From: an uncultured Clostridia bacterium
GTDB taxonomy: Bacteria > Bacillota > Clostridia > Oscillospirales > Ruminococcaceae
Assembly (NCBI GenBank): GCA_947629275.1
Contig: CANRDG010000132.1
Span: 1-5,417 of the forward strand
DNA: 5,417 nucleotides
Direction of reading: 5' to 3'
A program made the position numbers and the translations under genes. The notes beneath the pieces were generated by a model. The model ran no database searches and had not been told where the DNA came from. It worked only from the letters and a program-made list of their open reading frames with translations. Shown here in pieces: positions 1 to 5,417 of this stretch; positions within the stretch are counted from its first letter, which is position 1; each line of letters begins with the position of its first letter.

Positions 1-876
1 TCAAAAAATGACGATAATTCTTCAAAGGTGAGCGCGCCTGCGGAAAGCTCTCAAAGCAGCGATACAGCAGTTTCAGGTGGAGACGGCAGCATGCTCGAGG
101 GGCAGAATACCGACACGGTTTTGGGCAAAATAGATTATACTTACGATAAATATTCAAAAGCCACTATGTATGACGGCGTGCTTACTGTTGTCAGCGCGCA
201 GGCGGCATTTTCGGGTTCGTCAGTAAGCGACTGCGTTTCGTGCTATGATTTTATGTTCGACAGCGAGGGCAACAAGCTTTTTTCAATAAGAGACAACAGC
301 GTAACAGCGCGCAGCGTTACGCTTAATGCCGTAAGAAGCATGATGACCGACTTTTGCAAGCAGTACGGCGAGGCAGGTCTGGTGCTTATGAACGGCTACG
401 AAACGGGCGACAACAACAGCGACCTTTGCACGGGCTATACGGTAAATTTCCGTATGCTGGCAGCCGACGGCACGTATACCGATTTTTCGCCTATGGGCAG
501 CTACCAGTGGCTGGCAGAAAACGCCTATAAATACGGGCTTATTTTCAGGTACCCTCAGGAAAAGGCAGGCGTTACCGGCGTTTCCGATAAAACTGGGTAT
601 CTTAGGTATGTCGGTCAACCGCACGCGCAGATAATGAAAAACAACGATATGTGCCTTGAAGAATACGTTGAAATGCTGAAAAATCATTCTTATGAAAACG
701 CCGTAGGCTATACCACAGAAAGCGGCGGAGATTACGCGGTGTATTACTGCACGTCCGAGGGGGAGAGCACAAATATCAAAGTGCCGACTTCCAGTGACGG
801 TTCAAAATATAATTACGAAATTTCGGGGAATAATACCGACGGATTTATAGTCACGGCTAAACTTCCCGACAGATAA
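1..876 (+). CDS. Secreted VanY/LdcB-like (peptidase M15B fold) protein with degenerate active site, 5' end missing
   Basis: The frame is open from base 1, so the gene starts to the left of the window; the GTG at 28 is an internal Val codon. About 291 residues are visible. Residues 1-30 are a Ser/Asp/Gly-rich linker of the kind that follows a signal peptide or lipobox, so I infer an extracellular or lipid-anchored protein, though the signal itself is outside the window. From about residue 55 it follows the VanY (Pfam VanY, M15B) layout: a YDGVLTVV strand, helix LNAVRSMMTDF, a core with WLAENAYKYGLIFRYPQEK (170-188), RYVG (202-205) and CLEEYVEML, then a C-terminal beta-rich tail with SGNNTDGFIV. 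Family enzymes are zinc D,D- or L,D-carboxypeptidases that trim peptidoglycan stem peptides. Here the SxHxxGxAxD motif reads SDLCTGYTVN (140-149) and the ExWH motif reads KTGY (197-200), so the usual His, Asp, Glu and His are all absent. It may bind rather than cut cell-wall peptides. Six cysteines are visible, unusual for an exported protein. The family call is fairly sure; loss of activity is inferred. Confidence 0.82.
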   Translation, partial: SKNDDNSSKVSAPAESSQSSDTAVSGGDGSMLEGQNTDTVLGKIDYTYDKYSKATMYDGVLTVVSAQAAFSGSSVSDCVSCYDFMFDSEGNKLFSIRDNSVTARSVTLNAVRSMMTDFCKQYGEAGLVLMNGYETGDNNSDLCTGYTVNFRMLAADGTYTDFSPMGSYQWLAENAYKYGLIFRYPQEKAGVTGVSDKTGYLRYVGQPHAQIMKNNDMCLEEYVEMLKNHSYENAVGYTTESGGDYAVYYCTSEGESTNIKVPTSSDGSKYNYEISGNNTDGFIVTAKLPDR

Positions 877-883
877 TATTTTT

Positions 884-895
884 AAGGTATGGTGA
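884..895 (+). promoter_or_regulatory. Ribosome binding region deciding the mrp start
   Basis: Three in-frame starts lie close together: ATG at 889, GTG at 892 and ATG at 901. The AAGG at 884-887 is one base from the 889 ATG, which is too close, and four bases from the 892 GTG. GGTGA at 891-895 can pair with the UCACC at the 3' end of 16S rRNA and lies five bases before the 901 ATG. Spacing, and the way family members begin (MSECTHDC), favour 901. The 892 GTG with AAGG remains possible and would add three residues. Confidence 0.5.
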
Positions 896-900
896 ATAAA

Positions 901-1725
901 ATGAGCGAATGTACACATGATTGCTCCACCTGTTCGAGCAATTGCAGCGAAAGAACGGACTTTCACGAGCCGCCCCATGAGCTTTCAAAGATAAAGAAAG
1001 TCATAGGCGTGGTAAGCGGCAAGGGTGGAGTAGGCAAGTCGATAGTTACCTCTATGCTTGCAACTTTGGTAAACAGAAACGGCTTTTCAACAGCGATACT
1101 TGACGCGGACGTTACAGGTCCTTCAATACCCAAAGCGTTCGGTGTGCATGAAAGAGCGCAGGGAAACGAGAACAGCATTTTCCCCGTAAAGACCACAAAG
1201 GGCATTGAGATAATGAGCGTAAACCTTCTGCTTGAAAACGAAAACGACCCCGTTGTGTGGCGCGGACCCGTTATAGCAGGCGTGGTAAAGCAGTTCTGGC
1301 AGGACGTTATATGGAACGATGTTGATTTTATGTTTGTAGATATGCCTCCCGGAACGGGCGACGTGCCGCTGACGGTATTTCAGACGATAAAGCTTGACGG
1401 CATAATCATAGTTGCCTCGCCGCAGGAGCTTGTTTCGCTGATAGTTGAAAAAGCCGTAAAAATGGCGAATATGATGAATATACCCATTCTCGGCGTTATA
1501 GAGAATATGAGTTATGTTCAGTGCCCCGACTGCGGCAAACAAATAAAGCTTTATGGCGAGAGCAATATTGACAAAATAGCGCAGCAGTACGGTATGCCGG
1601 TGCTTGCAAAGCTGCCCGTAGTGCCCGAGCTTGCAAAGCAGGTCGATGCAGGGCTTATAGAACTTTTTGAGGGTGACTGGCTCGACGACTGCGCAAACAA
1701 AATTATCTCAATGCTTGACGAATAA
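901..1725 (+). CDS. mrp: Mrp/NBP35 family P-loop ATPase, Fe-S cluster carrier
   Basis: This is a complete 274-residue cytosolic protein of the Mrp/ApbC/NBP35 family (ParA-like, Pfam PF10609). Such dimeric ATPases hold a labile [4Fe-4S] cluster at the dimer interface and pass it to apoproteins. The sequence shows a deviant Walker A GKGGVGKS (40-47), the switch I region DADVTGPSIP (68-77), the Walker B/switch II region FVDMPPGTGD (145-154), SPQELVSLIVEKAV (from 173), the ENMSY segment (201-205) and the cluster-binding CPDC (208-211). The N-terminus has an extra cysteine group, C4-x3-C8-x2-C11-x3-C15, which recalls the N-terminal ferredoxin-like site of eukaryotic NBP35 but is shorter and differently spaced. 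The length fits bacterial Mrp proteins lacking the N-terminal DUF59 domain. It begins 24 bases after the VanY-like gene with no terminator between, so cotranscription is plausible. Its clients are unknown. The symbol names the family, not a proven ortholog of the E. coli gene. Confidence 0.93.
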   Translation: MSECTHDCSTCSSNCSERTDFHEPPHELSKIKKVIGVVSGKGGVGKSIVTSMLATLVNRNGFSTAILDADVTGPSIPKAFGVHERAQGNENSIFPVKTTKGIEIMSVNLLLENENDPVVWRGPVIAGVVKQFWQDVIWNDVDFMFVDMPPGTGDVPLTVFQTIKLDGIIIVASPQELVSLIVEKAVKMANMMNIPILGVIENMSYVQCPDCGKQIKLYGESNIDKIAQQYGMPVLAKLPVVPELAKQVDAGLIELFEGDWLDDCANKIISMLDE

Positions 1726-1734
1726 ATTTCCATT

Positions 1735-1769
1735 AAAAAAGACCGTCTTTGTAAGGCGGTCTTTTTTTT
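1735..1769. terminator. Bidirectional intrinsic terminator between convergent genes
   Basis: The stem GACCGTCTT (1741-1749) pairs with AAGGCGGTC (1753-1761), nine pairs including one G-T pair, with a three-base loop. It is flanked by six A on the left (1735-1740) and eight T on the right (1762-1769). Read on + it ends in a U-tract after mrp. Read on - the A-tract becomes a U-tract after the 413-codon gene. The TAA of the - strand gene (1768-1770) overlaps the T-tract, so one element serves both genes with almost no spare sequence. Confidence 0.9.
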
Positions 1770-3009
1770 ATTTTGCTCTTTTTGCGTTTGCAAGCATAAG
1801 CTTTATGCGATTTTCTTGGTTTACCTTTGTCGCGCCGGGGTCGTAGTCTATTGCAACTATGTTTGCCTGCGGATACGCCTCTTTTATAACGCGCATCATG
1901 CCCTTTGCAACAATGTGGTTGGGCAGACAGCCAAACGGCTGCGTACAGATGATGTTTTCCGTGCCGCTTTCGGCAAGAGCAGCCATTTCAGCGGTTATAA
2001 GCCAGCCCTCACCCATTTTAACGCCCTGATTTATGTACCTGTCAGCATAGCGGCGAAGCTCTTCAAAGTCGTGCGGCGGCTGAAACACTCCATGCTCTTT
2101 TACTGCCTTTATCTGCTGCTTTTGATAAGTGTACAGCGCCTTGTAACCCACAGCATAGCCGTAATATCCGCTGCCTTTGCGGTCGTAAAGCTTGCCGTCG
2201 TTTATCCTGTCGGTCGCGCAGTACATTACAAAGTCCAAAAGCCCCGGCACGTTCGGCTCGCAGCCCTCAGAGATAAGAAACTCGTTCAAATGATTGTTCG
2301 CCAGCGGCGAGTATTTTACATATATCTCGCCGACAATGCCTACACGCGGCTTTTTTTCTTTCGTGCGCTCTATCGAGGCAAAGTCATTAAGTATCGCTCT
2401 GTAGTGCCGCTTTGTGTCGAAATACTTGTTCTCAGCGAACATCTTTCCGAGTCTCTTCTCCCACTTTTCAAGCATCTTGTCGGTGTCGCCCTTGTTTACC
2501 TCATACGGCACGCACTGATTGTAAAGCAGCATAAGCAGGTCGCCGTAAAGCACCGCATATATAAGCTTTACAGTGATAGGCACGGTTATCTTAAACGCCG
2601 AATTTTTCTCCAGTCCGCTGAAATTAAGCGATATAACAGGCACCTGCGGAAACTCCGACGATATAGCCTTTCTTATCAGATGAATGTAGTTTGAAGCGCG
2701 GCAGCCGCCACCCGTCTGCGACATAAGCAGAGCCGTCTTGTTCACATCGTATTTGCCGCTTTTCAGCGCGTCCATAAACTGCCCGATAACAAGCAGAGCA
2801 GGGTAGCAGGTGTCGTTATGGGTGTTTTTCAAGCCCTCGTCAACAACGTTTCGCGATGTGTTCGTCAGCAGCTCCATGTGGTAGCCGTAATTTTCAAATA
2901 TCTGCATTATAAGCCGGAAATGAATAGGCAGCATATCGGGCACAAGTATCGTGTAGTCCTTCTTCATTTCCTCGGTAAATACAGTTTGTTCAACTCTTTC
3001 AGAAGCCAT
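1768..3009 (-). CDS. 2-hydroxyacyl-CoA dehydratase-like protein; C-terminal part of the large activase family, encoded separately
   Basis: This complete 413-residue protein matches, from family knowledge, the C-terminal third of the about 1400-residue acyl-CoA dehydratase activase proteins of anaerobes, which resembles 2-hydroxyacyl-CoA dehydratase subunits (HgdB/D fold). Visible landmarks are FTEEMKKDYTILVPDMLPIHF (11-31), NDTCYPALLVIGQF (65-78), QTGGGCRASNY (98-108), YGDLLM (155-160), PYE (168-170), VGIVGEIYVKYSPLANN (223-239), MGEGWLITAEM (332-342), CTQPFGCLPNHI (355-366) and IDYDPGATKVNQENRIKLML (388-407). Cysteines 68, 103, 264, 355 and 361 are candidate Fe-S ligands. No signal peptide or membrane segment is seen, so it should be cytosolic. 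It follows the upstream activase gene by 27 bases in the same frame, with its own Shine-Dalgarno, so the two products probably form one complex. The physiological substrate of this family is not established. The family match is confident; the reaction is not, and a true dehydratase role is only one possibility. Confidence 0.85.
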   Translation of the reverse strand: MASERVEQTVFTEEMKKDYTILVPDMLPIHFRLIMQIFENYGYHMELLTNTSRNVVDEGLKNTHNDTCYPALLVIGQFMDALKSGKYDVNKTALLMSQTGGGCRASNYIHLIRKAISSEFPQVPVISLNFSGLEKNSAFKITVPITVKLIYAVLYGDLLMLLYNQCVPYEVNKGDTDKMLEKWEKRLGKMFAENKYFDTKRHYRAILNDFASIERTKEKKPRVGIVGEIYVKYSPLANNHLNEFLISEGCEPNVPGLLDFVMYCATDRINDGKLYDRKGSGYYGYAVGYKALYTYQKQQIKAVKEHGVFQPPHDFEELRRYADRYINQGVKMGEGWLITAEMAALAESGTENIICTQPFGCLPNHIVAKGMMRVIKEAYPQANIVAIDYDPGATKVNQENRIKLMLANAKRAK

Positions 3010-3024
3010 ATTCCTCAGTTCCTT
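3010..3024 (-). promoter_or_regulatory. Shine-Dalgarno region for the downstream half-gene
   Basis: Read on the - strand, the gap before the ATG at 3009 contains AAGGA (3024-3020), ten bases from the start, and GAGGA (3016-3012), two bases from it. AAGGA at slightly long spacing is the likelier site. Its presence supports independent or re-initiated translation of the 413-residue protein after the upstream TAA (3037-3039), rather than a recent accidental stop inside one long gene. Confidence 0.6.
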
Positions 3025-3036
3025 AACTTTAATATG

Positions 3037-5417
3037 TTATACAGCAACGGTGTTGCGCTCTTTTTCTTCAAGAGCAGCAACTAAACTGCGCAGCCTAATT
3101 TTTGCCGCACCAAGATTGTTTATCTCGTCTATCTTCAGCTGCGTATACAGCTTGCCTTTTTCTTCTAAGATAGCCCTTACCTCATCGGTCGTTATCGCAT
3201 CTATGCCGCAGCCGAACGAAACAAGCTGTACAAGCTGCATATCGGGCTGAGTGCATACATATTCAGCAGCCCTGTAAAGCCGCGAATGGTACGTCCACTG
3301 GTTGAGTACATCAAGCGGCGGCACACCCACAAGCTCACAAATGCTGTCCTCGGTTATAACCGCCAACCCCAGCGAGGCAATAAGCTTGTGTATGCCGTGG
3401 TTTATCTCGGGGTCTATGTGGTAAGGTCTGCCTGCCAGAACGATTATCTTTTTGCCGTTTTCGCGCGCATTTGCAATTATTTCAAGAGCCTTGTTCTTTA
3501 TGTCTTTTCTGTATGCCCTCTCCGCCGCGAACGCCTCGTCAAGAACACCGAAAATCTGCTTGTGCGTTATGCCATAGCGCTCAAACGCCCTTGCAAGAGC
3601 CTTAGCAGTGTGGTTTTTCCTGTTTATATCAATGTACGGCGCAATGAAGTTTTCATCATTAAGCCTTTCATTGTTGGCTTTCAGAAGCTCGGGGTAGTAT
3701 GCAACAACAGGGCAGTTGTAGTGGTTGTCGCTGCCGCCCTCGTCAATGTTGTAGCTCATGCAGGGGTAGAATATAAAGTCCACACCCTTTTCAAACAGGC
3801 TCTCTATGTGACCGTGGCAAAGCTTCGCAGGGTAGCATACCGTATCTGACGGTATAGTCTGCTGACCCTTGTAGTATGTGTCGCGTGTCGATTCTTCCGA
3901 GATCACCACTTCAAAACCGAGCTTTGTAAGCATCGTCGAGAAGTACGGCAGCAGATCGTAAAAACTCAGCGCCAGCGGCAGACCGACCTTCGCTATCGGC
4001 TTGCCCACGGGCTTTTTCTCTGCGAAGCTTATCAGTTTTTTGTATTTGTATTCGTAAAGATTTTCATTTTCGGTGTCTATTTTTATTCCTGCACCTTTTT
4101 CGCAGCGGTTGCCCGAAATAAACTTGTGACCGTCATTGAACCTGATTATCGTAAGATTGCAGTGCGCACCGCAGCCGCCGCATTGTGCCGCCGTCGAGCG
4201 GTAACTGAACTGCTCCAGCTGCTGCGCCGTAAGCAGGGAGCTTTTAGCGCCTTTGGCGTTTTCTTTAGCATATAAAGCGCAGCCGAATGCACCCATAAGC
4301 CCGGCTATAGCAGGTCTTATAACGTTCCTGCCAAGCTCCGTTTCAAACGAGCGCAAGACTGCATCATTCAAAAACGTACCGCCCTGAACAACAATGTTCT
4401 GCCCCAGCTCGTCAATGCTCTTTGCCCTTATTACCTTGTATACAGCATTTTTTATGATAGACGACGAAAGCCCTGCCGATATGTCGGCGACCTCCGCGCC
4501 GTCTTTTTGTGCCTGCTTTACAGAACTGTTCATAAACACCGTGCAGCGCGAGCCCAGTTCCACAGGCTTTTTGGCAAACAGCCCAAGCCGCGCAAAGTCG
4601 GCTATGTCATAGCCGAGCGCCTGCGCAAACGTCTGTATGAACGAGCCGCAGCCCGATGAACACGCCTCGTTGAGCATTATGCTGTCAATGGCGTTGTTTT
4701 TTATCTTGAAGCACTTTATGTCCTGTCCGCCGATGTCTATAATGAAGTCAACATCAGGGCAGAAGTACGCCGCCGCCTTAAAATGCGCCACCGTCTCAAC
4801 AATGCCAAAGTCCACGCCAAGACCCGTGCGTATAAGGTCCTCGCCGTAGCCCGTAACAGCCGAAGAAACAATATTCAGTTTAGGCGTAGATATCCTGTAT
4901 ATTTCCTTTATCTTGTCGGCAATAATGTCAAGCGGCTGACCCATGTTTGAGCAGTAATGGCGGTACAAAAGCTTTCCGTCAGGCGTGATAAGCACAAGTT
5001 TCGTCGTCGTCGAGCCTGCATCTATGCCGAGATACGCATCTCCTTCGTAAGTATGTATGTCCTCATATTTCAGATCGCTCTGCTTGTGCCTTTCAACAAA
5101 TTCGTGATATTCGTCCTGGTTTTTGAAAAGCGGCTTGCCTATCACAATGTTGTCGTTGGTCTTAGCATTTTTCAGCTTTTCAATAGCCTTGTCAATGCCC
5201 GTTTCCTGTGATATTTCTTTAGCCTGCAAAGCGCAGCCGTATGCCATAAACACAGGCGCAAGCTCCGGCAGCACCGCGTGCTGCTCGTCAAGCTTCAGCG
5301 TTTCTTTGAAAGCATTTCTCAGCGCCGGCAGAAACGACAACGGACCGCCAAGGAAAAGCACCTTGCCTGCAATTTTTCTTCCCTGCGCCAAGCCCGAAAC
5401 GGTCTGGTCTACCACAG
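3037..5417 (-). CDS. Acyl-CoA dehydratase activase (tandem BcrAD/BadFG ATPase + DUF2229), 5' end missing
   Basis: The frame is open to the right edge, and the codon at 5415-5413 is an internal GTG, so the start lies outside; 792 residues are visible. Residues 1-68 are the tail of a first BcrAD/BadFG ATPase domain (FLGGPLSFLPALRNAF, then PELAPVFMAYGCAL). Residues 127-385 are a complete second one: phosphate-1 loop GIDAGSTTTK (130-139), TGYGE (188-192), phosphate-2 DIGGQDIK (227-234), GGTFLND (345-351) and GAFGCAL (375-381). C252 (EACSSGCG) and C291 (SRCTVF) match the two cysteines that hold the inter-subunit [4Fe-4S] cluster in HgdC-type activators. A Cys-rich linker follows (412-438), then DUF2229 from about 476 (SDTVCYPAKLCHGH, FYPCMSY, NCPVV), and a segment with AGRPYHIDPEINHG and SFGCGIDAITTDEV. 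Known relatives use ATP hydrolysis to drive one-electron transfer to dehydratases or double-cubane proteins. Two ATPase domains in one chain could act as an internal dimer. The partner is inferred to be the product of the next gene. No signal or membrane segment is seen. Confidence 0.92.
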   Translation of the reverse strand, partial: VVDQTVSGLAQGRKIAGKVLFLGGPLSFLPALRNAFKETLKLDEQHAVLPELAPVFMAYGCALQAKEISQETGIDKAIEKLKNAKTNDNIVIGKPLFKNQDEYHEFVERHKQSDLKYEDIHTYEGDAYLGIDAGSTTTKLVLITPDGKLLYRHYCSNMGQPLDIIADKIKEIYRISTPKLNIVSSAVTGYGEDLIRTGLGVDFGIVETVAHFKAAAYFCPDVDFIIDIGGQDIKCFKIKNNAIDSIMLNEACSSGCGSFIQTFAQALGYDIADFARLGLFAKKPVELGSRCTVFMNSSVKQAQKDGAEVADISAGLSSSIIKNAVYKVIRAKSIDELGQNIVVQGGTFLNDAVLRSFETELGRNVIRPAIAGLMGAFGCALYAKENAKGAKSSLLTAQQLEQFSYRSTAAQCGGCGAHCNLTIIRFNDGHKFISGNRCEKGAGIKIDTENENLYEYKYKKLISFAEKKPVGKPIAKVGLPLALSFYDLLPYFSTMLTKLGFEVVISEESTRDTYYKGQQTIPSDTVCYPAKLCHGHIESLFEKGVDFIFYPCMSYNIDEGGSDNHYNCPVVAYYPELLKANNERLNDENFIAPYIDINRKNHTAKALARAFERYGITHKQIFGVLDEAFAAERAYRKDIKNKALEIIANARENGKKIIVLAGRPYHIDPEINHGIHKLIASLGLAVITEDSICELVGVPPLDVLNQWTYHSRLYRAAEYVCTQPDMQLVQLVSFGCGIDAITTDEVRAILEEKGKLYTQLKIDEINNLGAAKIRLRSLVAALEEKERNTVAV

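Noticed and set aside
28..30. GTG as the start of the VanY-like gene
   Set aside because: The frame is open to base 1, no ribosome binding site precedes the GTG, and the sequence around it is a low-complexity linker expected after a signal peptide.
283..687. 134-codon - strand open frame opposite the VanY-like gene
   Set aside because: The + strand frame encodes a recognisable fold across the whole stretch; the opposite frame shows no motif.
808..813. Perfect TATAAT that could be a -10 for mrp
   Set aside because: It falls inside the VanY-like coding sequence (Tyr-Asn codons), has no good -35 at 16-18 bases upstream and no extended -10 TG. Too weak to list as a promoter.
1816..2694. Long open frame (292 codons) on the + strand opposite the dehydratase-like gene
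   Set aside because: It is fully antisense to a gene with clear family motifs, its translation is rich in Val, Arg, Leu and Tyr with no recognisable domain, and it has no convincing start context. It is a by-product of codon bias.
3037..3039. Programmed readthrough or recoding of the TAA
   Set aside because: UAA is not a typical recoding codon (UGA is used for selenocysteine and UAG for pyrrolysine), and the downstream gene has its own ATG and AAGGA. Reinitiation or independent initiation is simpler.
3286..3849. 187-codon + strand open frame opposite the activase gene
   Set aside because: Antisense to DUF2229 coding sequence, low-complexity composition, no recognisable motif; treated as a shadow.
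5413..5415. GTG as the start of the activase gene
   Set aside because: The protein would begin in the middle of an ATPase domain; the frame continues to the edge.
1..5417. A novel defence, mobile or CRISPR system
   Set aside because: No repeats arrays, transposase, integrase, restriction or toxin-antitoxin motifs are visible; all four genes belong to recognisable families.

Overview
The window looks like chromosomal DNA from an anaerobic Firmicute of the class Clostridia. A Ruminococcus / [Eubacterium] siraeum-like member of the Ruminococcaceae/Oscillospiraceae is my best guess. The reasons are the protein families present, the Clostridia-type Cys-rich N-terminus of the Mrp protein, and a secreted protein with a Ser/Asp/Gly-rich linker. 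The taxonomic call is inference; no rRNA or other marker gene is present.

Layout: two + strand genes converge on two - strand genes, and a bidirectional terminator lies between them (about 1735-1769). On the left, positions 1-876 hold the 3' part of a gene for an extracellular VanY/LdcB-like (peptidase M15B) protein in which the zinc-ligand and catalytic positions appear replaced. After a very short gap comes a complete Mrp/NBP35-type P-loop ATPase (901-1725), a presumed iron-sulfur cluster carrier. On the right, the - strand carries a two-gene unit: an upstream gene cut by the right edge (3037-5417) and a complete 413-codon gene (1768-3009). Together they correspond to the large (about 1400-residue) 'acyl-CoA dehydratase activase' proteins of anaerobes: tandem BcrAD/BadFG ATPase domains, a Cys-rich linker, a DUF2229 (CoA enzyme activase) domain, and a C-terminal 2-hydroxyacyl-CoA-dehydratase-like region. 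Here that architecture is divided by one TAA codon. The reading frame on either side of the stop is the same, and the 9 codons between the two genes are open.

How the genes fit together: the - strand pair probably forms an ATP-driven low-potential electron-transfer machine of the 'archerase' type, with several conserved cysteines that could bind Fe-S clusters. Mrp could help supply such clusters, but the convergent arrangement with a terminator between them argues against a shared transcript. The VanY-like protein sits upstream of mrp with no terminator between, so those two may be cotranscribed, although no functional link is evident.

There is no non-coding stretch longer than about 300 bases. 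I see no tRNA, rRNA, CRISPR array, insertion sequence or attachment site. The points most worth following up are the apparently catalytically dead VanY-like protein and the in-frame split of the activase/dehydratase-like protein.
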